Shown: positions 37,184 to 47,834, counted from the first letter of the stretch. The stretch is 64,000 nt of DNA from Sediminibacillus dalangtanensis (GCF_017792025.1 NZ_CP046956.1:868001-932000), one strand, 5' to 3'. The notes: a model not told the origin generated them from the sequence alone. Numbers and translations are program-made.

Positions 37184-37216
37184 CACCGGTCGTTCAAGAC
37201 CGGTGTGCTTTTTTTT
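37184..37216 (+). terminator. Terminator after the PAP2 gene
   Basis: CACCGGTC / GACCGGTG stem with GTTCAA loop, then TGC and eight T residues. Confidence 0.9.
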
Positions 37217-37355
37217 ATAATAGATTTAAGAAACGAAACGGCTACCTTGTCATTTTATCAGGATAAAGAATCGTGTATTGGTGTATTCCGTTTCATATAG
37301 GCAGGGATTTGACGATCCGAACCCGAATATTGAATGGATGAGGGGAGAATTACAA

Positions 37356-38129
37356 ATGAAAAACAGCCAATTAATGCGCAGTATTGCAGCCATAGCCATT
37401 ATATGTTTCGGAGCTGCGCTGGTATTAGCGAACATCGGCATCATCTCTTGGGACTTAGCGGAGGTCTGGTTATATGTTTATCCTGCTTTTTTCGTCGTTC
37501 TTGGGGTGAAGTGGACATGGGATGGCATCAGATATAAAAACGGCATTACGTTTGGTTCTTTTTTGATTGTGTTTGGCGGATTATTACTGCTTGACCGATT
37601 TGGAATCATTCCGTTTTCCTTCACAGATGTCTATAAATTATGGCCGTTGCTGCTGGTTTATTTGGGCTTCAGCATTTTTGGAAGTTCAACGAAAAGAAAG
37701 CGTAGGCGAAAATTCCAGTTTATTTTTGACACCGATGATCAAAAAGCGAATAAGAAAATACCCAAAAAACAACGCCTGGCTGTGGGAGAGCATAACTTCA
37801 GCGAACCAAACTGGCGGGTGGAGCCGATGGATTTGTGGAATGCCGTCGGAGACTATCATATTGATTTTACAAAAGCCTTCATTCCGGACGAGGAAATTCC
37901 GATAAGTATTCAAGGATGGGCAGGGGATATTCGGGTATTGATGCCGGAAAACGTAGAGATGTCGATTCAGGCACATGTCAAAGCGGGAGAAATCAATGTA
38001 TTCGGCATGAACGCGGATGGAATGAACCGCGAGATTTTTTATGAAACACCAAATTACGACCAGGCTACTCGAAAGCTTGATATTTTCTTGAGTATGAAGG
38101 CTGGGTCAATCCGTGTAGACAGAGTTTAG
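37356..38129 (+). CDS. liaF: Envelope-stress inhibitor LiaF
   Basis: A 257-residue membrane protein: four hydrophobic segments in the first ~110 residues, then a cytoplasmic linker and a DUF2154-type beta-rich C-terminal domain (MDLWNAVGDYHIDFTKAFIPDEEIPISIQGWAGDIRVLMP...). LiaF holds LiaS inactive until the cell envelope is damaged. ATG at 37356 follows AGGGGAGA; the frame from 37278 reads through a non-family leader. Confidence 0.9.
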   Translation: MKNSQLMRSIAAIAIICFGAALVLANIGIISWDLAEVWLYVYPAFFVVLGVKWTWDGIRYKNGITFGSFLIVFGGLLLLDRFGIIPFSFTDVYKLWPLLLVYLGFSIFGSSTKRKRRRKFQFIFDTDDQKANKKIPKKQRLAVGEHNFSEPNWRVEPMDLWNAVGDYHIDFTKAFIPDEEIPISIQGWAGDIRVLMPENVEMSIQAHVKAGEINVFGMNADGMNREIFYETPNYDQATRKLDIFLSMKAGSIRVDRV

Positions 38130-38141
38130 GGGGAACAGGAT

Positions 38142-39179
38142 ATGTTAAAACGCTTGAATACGGTCCGGTATACCTATATCCGTTCGCTGTTATATGGGTT
38201 GTTTTTAACAACAGTCACTCTGCTGGCCATGCTTTTGTCGGTATTCGTCCTGTTCCAGCCGGTCTGGCTCGACGTGACAAGCATTTTTATCACGATTTTG
38301 TTATACATATGTTTAGGGGTGTTCATCTCTATCTATGTTGGCTTCAAGTCAAGCAGCGACATGAAAGATCGAATGGATTATTTATCGGTTCTGATCACAC
38401 AATTATCTCGCGGCAACTACACTTCACGGGTGTATTTCAGCGAAGAGGATGAGATTGCGCGTATTGGCGATGAGTTGAATGAGCTCGGAGAGAAGTTGCA
38501 GAATCAGGTGAGATCGCTGCAAAGAATGGCGGATGAACGGGCGGAATACGCCAAATCAGCTCATAAGGCCGCTACCATAGAAGAACGTCAACGGCTTGCC
38601 CGCGATTTGCACGATGCGGTCAGCCAGCAGTTATTTGCCCTGACGATGATGTCCCAGGCATCTTTACGTCTGTTCGACCGTGATCCTGCACAGGCCAGAG
38701 AACAACTGGAGGAGATCTCAGCTACTGCATTGAAGGCTCAAACGGAGATGCGGGCATTGCTGCTTCACTTGCGCCCGGTTGATTTATCTGGCCAGCCACT
38801 GAAAAAAGGCGTGCAAGAGCTCGTAGCAGAATTACGACAAAAATGCCAAATTAACTTTCAACTAAAAGTGGAGGAAATCGAAGCATTGTCGGCTACTGCC
38901 GAAGAACACTTATTCAGGATTGTGCAGGAATCGTTGTCGAATACACTGCGGCATGCGAATGCGACGGAAGTCACGCTTCAGATTGTCGAAAGGCACAACG
39001 AATTATTTTTACATATAGCTGATAATGGGAGTGGATTCGACGTCAATACCGATGAGCGTAAAAAAACTTCTTATGGGTTAAAAACAATGAAAGAACGCTG
39101 TGAGGAGATTGGCGGAACTTTTACCATCCGCTCTCAAGTCGGCTCAGGTACTCATATTGATATTAGAATACCATTATAA
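38142..39179 (+). CDS. liaS: Sensor histidine kinase LiaS
   Basis: A 345-residue kinase with two membrane helices at the N-terminus and a short extracellular loop (intramembrane-sensing type). A HAMP-like region is followed by the HisKA_3 site in RLARDLHDAVSQQLFAL, and HATPase motifs (ESLSNTLRHANA; DNGSGFD). The stop overlaps an ATG of the liaR frame by 1 bp. It acts with LiaF and LiaR in response to cell-wall antibiotics. Confidence 0.92.
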   Translation: MLKRLNTVRYTYIRSLLYGLFLTTVTLLAMLLSVFVLFQPVWLDVTSIFITILLYICLGVFISIYVGFKSSSDMKDRMDYLSVLITQLSRGNYTSRVYFSEEDEIARIGDELNELGEKLQNQVRSLQRMADERAEYAKSAHKAATIEERQRLARDLHDAVSQQLFALTMMSQASLRLFDRDPAQAREQLEEISATALKAQTEMRALLLHLRPVDLSGQPLKKGVQELVAELRQKCQINFQLKVEEIEALSATAEEHLFRIVQESLSNTLRHANATEVTLQIVERHNELFLHIADNGSGFDVNTDERKKTSYGLKTMKERCEEIGGTFTIRSQVGSGTHIDIRIPL

Positions 39180-39208
39180 TGACAACAGAGGGGAAGGGAA
39201 ACGGGAGG

Positions 39209-39841
39209 ATGATCAAAGTAGTAGTTGTAGATGACCACGAAATAGTCCGAAAAGGCGTGATTGCCTATTTGAAAACGGAGCCCGGCTTAGAAATAGTCGG
39301 GGAAGCTTCAAGCGGCATACAGGGAGCAAAAGTTGCGAAAGAGACGAAGCCTGATGTAGTTCTCATGGATCTCATTATGGAAAACGGTACGGGGATTGAA
39401 GCAACCAGGCAAATCATGGGCGTTAATCCGCATTGCAAAGTAATTATTCTGACAAGCTATTATGACGATGAACAAGTTTTTCCAGCCCTGGAGGCAGGTG
39501 CTTACAGCTACATGCTGAAAACATCCAGCGCTGATGAAATTGCGGCTGCTATAAAAAAGGCGGCAGACGGGGAGCCGGTGATCGAACCGAAGGTAGCGAG
39601 TAAAATGATGACCAGCTTCCGCCCATCAGCTGTAAAGCCGCACGAACAATTGACCGAACGGGAACTCGAGGTTCTCATGTGCATCGGAGATGGCTTGACC
39701 AATCAGGAAATCGGCGAGAAACTTTATATCGGAATTAAGACCGTAAAAACACACGTCAGCAATATTTTGAGCAAGCTCGAAGTCCACGATCGGACACAGG
39801 CCGCTGTCTATGCACATAAAAACGGGCTGTTCCGTAAGTAA
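39209..39841 (+). CDS. liaR: Response regulator LiaR
   Basis: A 210-residue NarL/FixJ-type regulator. Acidic pocket VVDDHE, phospho-acceptor Asp in PDVVLMDLI, and C-terminal LuxR helix-turn-helix LTERELEVLMCIGDGLTNQEIGEKLYIGIKTVKTHVSNI. The start MIKVVVVDD at 39209 matches the family; a start at 39179 would add ten residues. No liaI or liaH lies upstream, so its main targets are elsewhere. Confidence 0.92.
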   Translation: MIKVVVVDDHEIVRKGVIAYLKTEPGLEIVGEASSGIQGAKVAKETKPDVVLMDLIMENGTGIEATRQIMGVNPHCKVIILTSYYDDEQVFPALEAGAYSYMLKTSSADEIAAAIKKAADGEPVIEPKVASKMMTSFRPSAVKPHEQLTERELEVLMCIGDGLTNQEIGEKLYIGIKTVKTHVSNILSKLEVHDRTQAAVYAHKNGLFRK

Positions 39842-39847
39842 TCAAGG

Positions 39848-39896
39848 CAGGGGATGTGCGTTAAGCGAATAATGCTTACAGGCATTCCCTTTTTTA
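39848..39896 (+). terminator. Terminator after liaR
   Basis: GGGATGTGCGTTAAGC and GCTTACAGGCATTCCC form an imperfect stem followed by TTTTTT. Confidence 0.75.
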
Positions 39897-40061
39897 TAAC
39901 CGGCCCTTGTGAGAACAATAGGCAAGCAATATTTTTTTACCGAAAATGATAGCATTGCCCTTGAAGAGAGACGCCCGAGGTATTTCTGAATATTTTCCCT
40001 TTGTTTTTGTTCCCTTCACTAGTATAATGTTTTTGAATGCGTTTGGAGAGAGGGGTATTTC

Positions 40062-40499
40062 ATGGCAGGTAGTCAACAAACAAAAGAAAACATCCTGTTG
40101 ATCATATGGGGACAAGCCGTAGCAGCGATGCTCGGAAGTTTGTTTTTCTCGGAATTCATGGGATACGACCCCTGTGAGTTATGCTGGTATCAACGGATCT
40201 TAATGTATCCGCTCGTCATCATTTACGGATATGCAGCTGTTAAAAAAGACATCCGTTTTGGGTTACCTGGATTAATTATGAGCGGAATAGGCATTTGTGT
40301 TTCGACCTATCATTATTTAGTCCAAAAGCTTCCTGCTCTTCACGAAGCAGGGGAATCGTGTGGATTGGTGCCGTGTAACGGCCAGTACGTCAATTACTTC
40401 GGCTTTGTCACCATTCCTTTTTTGGCTTTAATAGCTTTCCTTGTCATTTTTGTTTTACATATTATTTTGCTTTTACAACAAAGGAGAGGGAACGAGTGA
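40062..40499 (+). CDS. bdbC: Disulfide bond formation protein BdbC (DsbB-like)
   Basis: A 145-residue quinone-reducing membrane oxidase with four membrane helices. The first catalytic pair is in CELCWYQR, and the second is in ESCGLVPCNG. It reoxidises a thiol-disulfide partner on the outer face of the membrane. It overlaps the next gene by 4 bp, which supplies a thioredoxin-like partner. GAGAGGGG precedes the ATG. Confidence 0.93.
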   Translation: MAGSQQTKENILLIIWGQAVAAMLGSLFFSEFMGYDPCELCWYQRILMYPLVIIYGYAAVKKDIRFGLPGLIMSGIGICVSTYHYLVQKLPALHEAGESCGLVPCNGQYVNYFGFVTIPFLALIAFLVIFVLHIILLLQQRRGNE

Positions 40500-40981
40500 A
40501 TAAAAAAATGTGGATTATCCTTGGGGTAATCGTTGTATTGATCGGCGCTCTGATATTCGTCGTCAATTATCAAAACAACCAGAAAATGGCTGACAATCCT
40601 TATGGAAAAGAGAATCTGCGTCAATCGACCATTGATCAGCTCGATAATGAATTATACCAAAATCAGATTTTACCGGGTGAATTGGAAGAAAAGCTTGATA
40701 ATCAAGAAGACGTAACCGTCTATTTTTACAGTCCGGAATGTGTCCATTGTCAAAATACGACGCCAGTGATTGTCCCGATGACGGAAGAGTATGGAATCGA
40801 TTTGAAAAAGTTGAACATCCTTGAGTTTCAAGAGCCGTGGGAAACATATAATATCGAAGGAACGCCTACTGTGATTCATTTTGAAAACGGAGAGGAAGCC
40901 GCACGTATCAGCGGTGAGCAGTCCGTGACAACCTGGGATGGCTTTTTTCAGGAAAATGTGTTGGATGAAGAAGAACAATAA
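40496..40981 (+). CDS. Membrane-anchored thioredoxin-like protein
   Basis: A 161-residue protein with an N-terminal membrane helix (WIILGVIVVLIGALIFVV) and an extracellular thioredoxin fold with CVHC (about residues 81-84). The cis-Pro loop is EGTPTVIHF. GTG start with AAGGAGAGGG upstream; its first bases overlap the bdbC stop. It probably works with BdbC on secreted or competence proteins. Confidence 0.87.
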   Translation: MNKKMWIILGVIVVLIGALIFVVNYQNNQKMADNPYGKENLRQSTIDQLDNELYQNQILPGELEEKLDNQEDVTVYFYSPECVHCQNTTPVIVPMTEEYGIDLKKLNILEFQEPWETYNIEGTPTVIHFENGEEAARISGEQSVTTWDGFFQENVLDEEEQ

Positions 40982-40990
40982 CGTAGGAAA

Positions 40991-41028
40991 AGCAGGCTGT
41001 CGATAATAACGACAGCCTGCTTTTTTTC
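40991..41028 (+). terminator. Terminator of the bdbC operon
   Basis: AGCAGGCTGTCG pairs perfectly with CGACAGCCTGCT across six bases, then seven T residues. Confidence 0.92.
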
Positions 41029-41068
41029 CTTAAAGAAAGACTCCTTCGCTCATCTTTCATGCCAAACG

Positions 41069-41566
41069 TCAAGCCGGTTCGATCATGTTTCCTTCTGTAG
41101 TATAGGATGGCCCTGCATGATAAGGCGGCCGTTTTTTTGACTTGGAGGAAGAATGCGCGGCCACAAACGCATCTGAATTCTTCCAATTTTGATAGCTTTC
41201 CTTGGAATCCCATTGAACCATTACCACGTATTTGTTTCCTTGTAAGGGCCGCAGGACACGGAGTGCCTGAAAGCCTGGAATGTCGTTCATGGAGCCGGCC
41301 CGCTTTTTAAACTGGTCTTCAAAGATCGGTTTTCCCTCGTACGTCACGGGAATATTATTCATAACGACAAAGCCGCTTTGCTGCAGCTCGCCATCCGCCA
41401 CAAAACTTTCATAGTCTCTGGCTTGTTCGAAAATATTAGATTTTTTTCCTTCATAGTAAGCCATGGTGGAATCAGCAGCCTGCATTAAGTAAATCGGGAT
41501 ATCAGGATGATCTGATTGAATTTTCACGAGAAAATCATAAGTCCCATTCGTGATATGCGCTTTCAT
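41069..41566 (-). CDS. hmoB: Heme-degrading monooxygenase HmoB
   Basis: A 165-residue ABM-fold protein. The N-terminal part carries a degenerate repeat; the C-terminal part carries NRAGS-type loop FKKRAGSMNDIPGFQALRVLRPL and YVVMVQWDSKESYQNW. HmoB (YhgC) of B. subtilis opens heme to release iron. ATG at 41566 gives MKAHITNGTYDFL, matching the family start. It stands divergent from pbpF and near the heme genes, as in B. subtilis. Confidence 0.88.
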   Translation of the reverse strand: MKAHITNGTYDFLVKIQSDHPDIPIYLMQAADSTMAYYEGKKSNIFEQARDYESFVADGELQQSGFVVMNNIPVTYEGKPIFEDQFKKRAGSMNDIPGFQALRVLRPLQGNKYVVMVQWDSKESYQNWKNSDAFVAAHSSSKSKKRPPYHAGPSYTTEGNMIEPA

Positions 41567-41855
41567 TTTCACTCGCCTGCCTTTTGCTTAATGGTTGGTA
41601 TGTATAGTATATACCCTATAAGAATCAGGGGTATGCCCTTCCTTTATTTTAAGCTTAGCAAGCAGATCAAGTCCTTGCAAGTATATTTCAAGGAATGGAA
41701 CAATCAAAAACAAGCCAGCTGTTCGTGGAATTCCTTTTCATACCCTTCCAGGACATCTCACGGTTAACTTCCTATTTATTGGGTGTGGGATCTGTCGTAT
41801 AATGAAAAGAATGGCTTTACTTAGCTGCAGAAAGATTTAGATAAAGGTGGAAAAT

Positions 41856-44018
41856 ATGAACATAGATATTATTTTAAAGTGGGTAATTCGGTTGAAATGG
41901 CCGCTGCTTATCGGCGGTGCAATTTTTTTACTCGGTTTGATCGGTTATCTGACTATTTTATTCGGGGGCAGGTTTGTCGTTGATGACCAGGATCTAATCC
42001 TGCCTGCAGCATCGATTGTAGAAACAAAAGATGGGGAGAGAATCGGCGAAATCTATGATGAATATCGCCGTCCGGTAACCATTAAAAAAATTCCCGACCA
42101 TGTGGAAGACGCTTTTGTGGCGATTGAAGACAACCGTTTTTACGAGCATGCTGGAGTCGATTTCAAGGCGGTGACGAGGGCTGTGTTCCGGGATATTGTT
42201 TCTATGGAAAAAGCGGAGGGCGGCAGCACGATTACCCAGCAGCTGGCGAAAAATTTATTTTTGCATAATGATAAGACATGGATGCGAAAAACGAAAGAGG
42301 TTATGGCTGCGATTTATTTGGAACGAAATTTCAGCAAAGATAAAATCTTTGAATATTATTTGAATGAAATATATTTTGCCCATGGAATATACGGTGTCGG
42401 AGCGGCGGCTGGATTTTACTTTAGTAAACCGGTTGATGAACTGACTGTCACAGAAGGGGCGCTTCTTGCGGCAATGTCGAAAGCACCCAACACGTATTCA
42501 CCGCTTGTAGATGAAGAAAAAGCAAAAGAGCGACGTGACTTGGTGTTACAGCAAATGAACCAGCTCGATATGCTGAAGCCGGAACAAACGCTGCAGCTTC
42601 AAGGGAAAACACTGGGGGTCAACCAGCAGAAAAAGGAAGATAAACCATGGGATGCCTCCTATATGGATTTGGCAATTAAAGAAGCAGCGGAAAAATATCA
42701 GCTGACACTTCCGGAATTGAAGCGGGGCGGCTACAAGCTTGTTGTCAATGTTGACGAGGCAGCACAGCGGACCGCTTATGAACATTTTCAACAAGAGGAG
42801 TATTTTCCTGGATCGGCAGCGGGAGTGGAAGGTTCCTTTGTTTTGATTGATCACAGGTCCGGCGAAATTGCTGCTGCTATCGGAGGGCGTGATTATCAGA
42901 TCGGCAGCATAAATCGTGTTACAACTGCCAGACAACCTGGCTCTACCATGAAGCCCCTTGCTGTATATGGACCTGCAATGATGATGGAAGAATATACTCC
43001 TTATTCGCTGCTCGTTGATGAAGAGCGGAGCTATGGGGATTATACCGCCCGGAATTATGACGGCTCTTATAGCGGGCAGGTAACCATGTATGAAGCACTA
43101 CAGCAATCGAAAAACGCGCCGGCAGTCTGGTTATTGAATGAAATAGGAATTTCCAATGCAAAAGAGTATTTAGAGAAGATGGATATTTCCTTGTCTGATA
43201 ACGGATTGGCTATTGCACTCGGAGGACTTGAACAAGGGGTTTCACCGTTGCAGCTTGCACAGGCTTACGGAACCTTTCCAAATGGAGGAAAAATGAAGAG
43301 CGCCACGGCCATCAACAAGATTTTTGATCGAGATGGAGAACTGCTGGAAAACCAGATACCAAAACCAAAGCAAGTATTTTCACCTCAAACAGCGTGGAAT
43401 ATGGTTCGGATGTTGGAAGCAGTGGTCGATAAAGGAACAGGAAAAGAAGGCAGCTATTCTGGTGCTTTGGCAGGAAAAACAGGCTCCACCCAGCATCCAT
43501 CCGTAGATGGAAAAGTCAAGGATGCCTGGTTTGCGGGCTTCACACCCGAATACAGCAGCGCACTATGGATTGGATACGATCAAGCGGATGAAGGGCATTT
43601 CCTGACAGCAGGGAGTGAAATCCCCACCAAACTGACAAAAGCTATTTTGAGCGATCTTGACAAGCAGCAGAAACTGGCCGAAGTGTTTGAACAGCCGGAA
43701 AATGTCAAAGATGTAGAAGAACCAGTGGATTTACCCGAAATCACGGACCTGTCTGCTCGCTATAGTCTTGGCGGATTATCATTGGTCCGTGGGAAATTGA
43801 CATGGACAGCTTCCGCTGATGATCGGATTCAGTACGAAGTGTACCGGGTTAAAAACGGAAATGAACAAAAGATTGGTGAAGTGGAAGGAAAGGGAACCTA
43901 TCAAATCAATCGCATTGGCTTATTTGAACAGGCCTCTTACTATGTAGTTCCTGTCGACCCGTTGACAGGACAGCGAGGAAAACCATCGAATCAATCCGAG
44001 CTTTCCCTTGATTTTTAA
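41856..44018 (+). CDS. pbpF: Bifunctional penicillin-binding protein PbpF
   Basis: A 720-residue class A penicillin-binding protein. After one membrane helix comes the glycosyltransferase 51 domain (EDNRFYEHAGVDF; GGSTITQQLAKN). The transpeptidase has the nucleophile in GSTMKPLA, SKN in QQSKNAP and the KTGST triad. A fibronectin-like C-terminal domain of ~90 residues follows (SARYSLGGLSLVRGKLTWTASADDR...). It polymerises and cross-links peptidoglycan. ATG at 41856 follows AAAGGTGG. It precedes hemE as in B. subtilis. Confidence 0.92.
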   Translation: MNIDIILKWVIRLKWPLLIGGAIFLLGLIGYLTILFGGRFVVDDQDLILPAASIVETKDGERIGEIYDEYRRPVTIKKIPDHVEDAFVAIEDNRFYEHAGVDFKAVTRAVFRDIVSMEKAEGGSTITQQLAKNLFLHNDKTWMRKTKEVMAAIYLERNFSKDKIFEYYLNEIYFAHGIYGVGAAAGFYFSKPVDELTVTEGALLAAMSKAPNTYSPLVDEEKAKERRDLVLQQMNQLDMLKPEQTLQLQGKTLGVNQQKKEDKPWDASYMDLAIKEAAEKYQLTLPELKRGGYKLVVNVDEAAQRTAYEHFQQEEYFPGSAAGVEGSFVLIDHRSGEIAAAIGGRDYQIGSINRVTTARQPGSTMKPLAVYGPAMMMEEYTPYSLLVDEERSYGDYTARNYDGSYSGQVTMYEALQQSKNAPAVWLLNEIGISNAKEYLEKMDISLSDNGLAIALGGLEQGVSPLQLAQAYGTFPNGGKMKSATAINKIFDRDGELLENQIPKPKQVFSPQTAWNMVRMLEAVVDKGTGKEGSYSGALAGKTGSTQHPSVDGKVKDAWFAGFTPEYSSALWIGYDQADEGHFLTAGSEIPTKLTKAILSDLDKQQKLAEVFEQPENVKDVEEPVDLPEITDLSARYSLGGLSLVRGKLTWTASADDRIQYEVYRVKNGNEQKIGEVEGKGTYQINRIGLFEQASYYVVPVDPLTGQRGKPSNQSELSLDF

Positions 44019-44347
44019 CGAAGGGTCTTTGTGGATGCTTTGTTGTATTTTTAATGGCACAGAGGAAACAAATCACGACACGATTACCAGGAAACCTTTA
44101 TATGAGCCGGGATTTAACGCAGCGGAAGTCGGAGCGGCTGGTTAGCGCTCGATTCAAACGAACGAGCAAGCAAATTCCTGCTTAAGATTACCTCATCATA
44201 TGATATTTTAAGGTTAGAGAATGGTGAAAGATCGACAGCTTGTGCAATTACGCACAAATTAGTGACAAATAAGGCCAATTGCTATACATCAAATTTATTA
44301 ATCGGTATAGTGATTATGGAATGGATTAGAGATAAAGGGTGAAACGG
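44019..44347. other. pbpF-hemE intergenic region with inverted repeat
   Basis: About 330 bp. TTGTGC AATTAC GCACAA (44240-44257) is an inverted repeat about 90 bp before hemE, a possible operator. No terminator with a good T run after pbpF and no confident promoter were seen. Confidence 0.4.
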
Positions 44348-45385
44348 ATGGCAAGGACAATCAATGATACAATACTGAAAGCATTCAGGGGGGAACCGAC
44401 CGATTATACGCCTGTATGGTATATGCGACAGGCAGGACGGTCACAGAAAGAATACCGGGAGTTAAAAGAAAAATACTCCCTGTTTGAAATTACACATCAA
44501 CCAGAGCTTTGTGCTTATGTGACGAGACTTCCGGTCGAACATTATGGAGTCGACGCTGCGATTTTATACAAAGACATTATGTCGCCGCTGCCGGCCATTG
44601 GAGTGGATGTGGAAATCAAATCCGGAATCGGACCTGTCATCGACAAGCAGATCCGCTCTAAGAGCGATGTCGAAAAACTTGGCACGATCGATCCTGTCTC
44701 CGACGTCCCTTACGTACTCGAGACAATCCGGCTCTTGGCAGAAGAACAGCTGGATGTACCGTTGATCGGATTCAGCGGCGCACCGTTTACGTTGGCAAGT
44801 TACATGGTCGAAGGCGGACCGTCAAAGAACTATCATAAAACGAAAGCGATGATGTATAGTGACCCGGCTGCTTGGTTTGCCTTGATGGATAAGCTGGCCG
44901 ACATGACGATCACGTATGCCAAGGCACAAATCCAAGCGGGTGCAAAAGCATTTCAAATTTTTGATTCGTGGGTTGGCACCTTGCATGCGGCTGATTACCG
45001 AGAATACATCAAACCGGTGATGCAGCGGATCTTTTCAGAACTAAAAAGTGAGGGTGTTCCCTTAATTTTGTTTGGGGTCGGGGCTCGCCATCTGATTTTG
45101 GAGTGGAATGATCTTCCTGTAGACGTCCTCGGTCTGGATTGGCGTACATCGGTAATGGAAGCACGGGAAATGGGAATTACCAAAACACTGCAAGGGAATC
45201 TTGATCCCGCCCTGCTCGTTTCAGATTGGAAAGCGACGGAAATGAAAGCGCAGGCGATTTTGGATGAAGCAGATGGCCAACCGGGCTTTGTTTTTAACCT
45301 CGGTCATGGTGTGACGCCGGAAATCGAACCGGCGACCTTGAAAAGGCTGACAGATTTCATCCATGATTACTCCAGCCGCAAGTAA
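44348..45385 (+). CDS. hemE: Uroporphyrinogen decarboxylase HemE
   Basis: A 345-residue enzyme converting uroporphyrinogen III to coproporphyrinogen [13 protein letters not shown] near the N-terminus is the substrate-binding signature, followed by [13 protein letters not shown] and the C-terminal [16 protein letters not shown] at 44348 follows AAAGGGTG at suitable spacing. It is the first gene of hemEHY, 53 bp before hemH. Confidence 0.96.
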   Translation: MARTINDTILKAFRGEPTDYTPVWYMRQAGRSQKEYRELKEKYSLFEITHQPELCAYVTRLPVEHYGVDAAILYKDIMSPLPAIGVDVEIKSGIGPVIDKQIRSKSDVEKLGTIDPVSDVPYVLETIRLLAEEQLDVPLIGFSGAPFTLASYMVEGGPSKNYHKTKAMMYSDPAAWFALMDKLADMTITYAKAQIQAGAKAFQIFDSWVGTLHAADYREYIKPVMQRIFSELKSEGVPLILFGVGARHLILEWNDLPVDVLGLDWRTSVMEAREMGITKTLQGNLDPALLVSDWKATEMKAQAILDEADGQPGFVFNLGHGVTPEIEPATLKRLTDFIHDYSSRK

Positions 45386-45438
45386 CGGTTATAGAGAAAT
45401 TAGGAAGAAGAGATAAAAAAGCTAAGAGGTGTTGGAAA

Positions 45439-46389
45439 GTGGCAAAGAAAAAAATTGGTTTACTGGTCATGGCTTATGGTACGCCATATAAAGAAGAAGA
45501 TATTGAACGTTATTATACGGACATCCGGCACGGCAGAAAGCCGACACCGGAAATGCTGCAGGATTTGACAGAAAGGTATCGCGCAATCGGCGGAATATCT
45601 CCGCTGGCGGAGATTACCAAACAGCAGGCACAAGGCATCGAAGAACGTCTCAATGAAATCCAGGATGAAGTGGAATTCGTCCATTACCTTGGCCTGAAAC
45701 ATATCGAACCGTTTATCGAGGATGCTGTTGGGCAAATGGCTGCTGACGGAATCGAAGAAGCTGTATCGCTGGTGCTGGCTCCACACTATTCCACTTTCAG
45801 TGTCAAGTCATACAACGGCCGGGCTCAGAAGGAAGCAGAAAAGCATGGCAGACCGCAAATCACCTCGGTCGAAAGCTGGTATGATGAACCTGGCTTTATT
45901 GATTACTGGGTTAAAGCTATTTCCAAAGTTTACGGCCAAATGGACGAACAAGAAAAAGAGAAAGCAGTTTTGGTCGTTTCGGCACATAGTCTTCCTGAAA
46001 AAATCTTAGAACACGGCGATCCGTATCCAGACCAATTGAGGCGGACAGCCGAGTTGATTTCGGAAGCTACCGGCATTGAACAATACGAATTGGGCTGGCA
46101 AAGCGAAGGGAATACACCGGATCCTTGGTTAGGCCCTGATGTCCAGGACCTGACGAGGGAGCTTTACCATGAAAAAGGTTACCGTTCTTTTGTTTATGCT
46201 CCGGTTGGATTTGTCGTCAACCATTTGGAAGTACTATATGATAATGATTACGAATGCAAGGTTGTTTGTGACGAATTGGGTGCGAACTATTACCGTCCGG
46301 AAATGCCGAACGCAAAGCCGGAATTTCTCCATACGCTGGCAGATGTAGTTTTGCGCAAATACCGTCAAAGTAATGATCACCATGCCTGA
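45439..46389 (+). CDS. hemH: Ferrochelatase HemH/CpfC
   Basis: A 316-residue chelatase inserting iron into coproporphyrin III in the Firmicutes route. Motifs: [22 protein letters not shown], the conserved active-site histidine in [12 protein letters not shown], and [17 protein letters not shown] start with AAGAGGTG upstream. It overlaps hemY by 8 bp. Confidence 0.95.
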   Translation: MAKKKIGLLVMAYGTPYKEEDIERYYTDIRHGRKPTPEMLQDLTERYRAIGGISPLAEITKQQAQGIEERLNEIQDEVEFVHYLGLKHIEPFIEDAVGQMAADGIEEAVSLVLAPHYSTFSVKSYNGRAQKEAEKHGRPQITSVESWYDEPGFIDYWVKAISKVYGQMDEQEKEKAVLVVSAHSLPEKILEHGDPYPDQLRRTAELISEATGIEQYELGWQSEGNTPDPWLGPDVQDLTRELYHEKGYRSFVYAPVGFVVNHLEVLYDNDYECKVVCDELGANYYRPEMPNAKPEFLHTLADVVLRKYRQSNDHHA

Positions 46390-47791
46390 TTTGAAACAAA
46401 TCGTCATCGTCGGCGGTGGTATTACCGGCTTGACTGCTGCTTATTACCTGCAGAAAAGGATAAGAGAAGAGCAGCTGCCATATAAAGTGAAGCTTGTGGA
46501 AGCGAGCGAACGTCTTGGTGGAAAAATCAAATCTGTTAAGCGAGATGGCTATACTTTCGAACGCGGTCCTGACTCGTTTTTGATCAGAAAGCCGTCTGCA
46601 GCACGTCTGGTCAAGGAAGCAGGTCTGGAGGATGACTTGATCAAGAACGGAACCGGCCAGTCGTATATTTTGGTGGATAAAAAGCTGCATAAAATGCCAA
46701 GCGGTTCTTATATGGGCATTCCTACTCAAGTTAGTCCGTTTTTGTTTTCCGGAGTTTTTTCCGTCAAAGGGAAACTGCGTGCCGGCTTGGATTTTATCAA
46801 GCCAAAAGGAAAACAGGCCGGCGATCAATCGCTAGGCTTGTTTTTCCGCCGGCGTTTCGGCGATGAGTTGGTCGAAAATTTGGTTGAACCGTTGCTTTCC
46901 GGTATATATGCCGGAGATATTGACGAACTTAGCCTGATGGCGACATTCCCTAACTTTTACGATTTGGAACAGGAGCATCGCAGCCTGGTGAAAGGGTTGC
47001 GTAAAACCGTGCCGAAAAAGAAGAGCAACAAGGGGAAGAAGCCGAGCATGTTTTATTCGCTTAAGAATGGTCTGGAATCTTTGGTCGATGCTGTGGAAGA
47101 CAAGCTTGAGCCCGGAACGGTCGTAAAAGGAACAGGTGTGGATCATATCGAACAGAAGGATGGCCATTATCATATGCTGCTCAGCGATGGTACGGTTATC
47201 CAGGCTGATTCCGTAGTAATGGCAACCCCACATTTCGCGGCAAGACGGATGCTCAGCCAGTATGAGTTCATGGATGTTTTCAAAGAAATGCCAGCCACAT
47301 CGGTTGCCAACGTCGCTCTTGCCTTTGATCAGTCCGCGATCAAAAAAGATATCGATGGTACAGGTTTTGTTGTTTCCCGGAACAGTGATTATCGGATTAC
47401 CGCTTGTACATGGACACATAAAAAGTGGCCGCAATCTGCTCCGGAAGGAAAAGCGTTGCTCCGATGCTATGTAGGCCGGCCAGGGGATGAGCAGGTGGTT
47501 GATTTATCCGACCAGGAAATCGTCGATATTGTGCTTCAAGATTTAAAGAAAATCATGAAAATTACCAAGGAACCGGAGTTTGCCGTGGTAAGCCGATGGA
47601 AAAATGCAATGCCCCAATATGCAGTTGGACATAAAGATCGTTTGAATCATGTCCGTGCTAAGATGGAGGCAGAGCTTCCCGGTTTATTTTTAGCAGGAAG
47701 TTCCTATGAAGGAATTGGTATTCCTGACTGTATCGATCAGGGAGAAGCTGCGGTTGATCAGGTTCTGTCATTTTTGCATCAACAAAGATAA
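46382..47791 (+). CDS. hemY: Coproporphyrinogen III oxidase HemY/CgoX
   Basis: A 469-residue FAD flavoenzyme oxidising coproporphyrinogen III to coproporphyrin III. The dinucleotide fold [17 protein letters not shown] lies at the N-terminus, RRVG-type loop [31 protein letters not shown] follows, and the C-terminal [19 protein letters not shown] binds FAD. No independent ribosome site is evident, so coupling to hemH is likely. The gene could also start at 46373. A terminator follows. Confidence 0.94.
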   Translation: MPDLKQIVIVGGGITGLTAAYYLQKRIREEQLPYKVKLVEASERLGGKIKSVKRDGYTFERGPDSFLIRKPSAARLVKEAGLEDDLIKNGTGQSYILVDKKLHKMPSGSYMGIPTQVSPFLFSGVFSVKGKLRAGLDFIKPKGKQAGDQSLGLFFRRRFGDELVENLVEPLLSGIYAGDIDELSLMATFPNFYDLEQEHRSLVKGLRKTVPKKKSNKGKKPSMFYSLKNGLESLVDAVEDKLEPGTVVKGTGVDHIEQKDGHYHMLLSDGTVIQADSVVMATPHFAARRMLSQYEFMDVFKEMPATSVANVALAFDQSAIKKDIDGTGFVVSRNSDYRITACTWTHKKWPQSAPEGKALLRCYVGRPGDEQVVDLSDQEIVDIVLQDLKKIMKITKEPEFAVVSRWKNAMPQYAVGHKDRLNHVRAKMEAELPGLFLAGSSYEGIGIPDCIDQGEAAVDQVLSFLHQQR

Positions 47792-47798
47792 AGACACG

Positions 47799-47834
47799 AA
47801 AACAAGCAAAGGAAATCTTCCTTTGCTTGTTTTA
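47799..47834 (+). terminator. Terminator of hemEHY
   Basis: AAAACAAGCAAAGGA pairs with TCCTTTGCTTGTTTT around a small loop. Confidence 0.9.
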
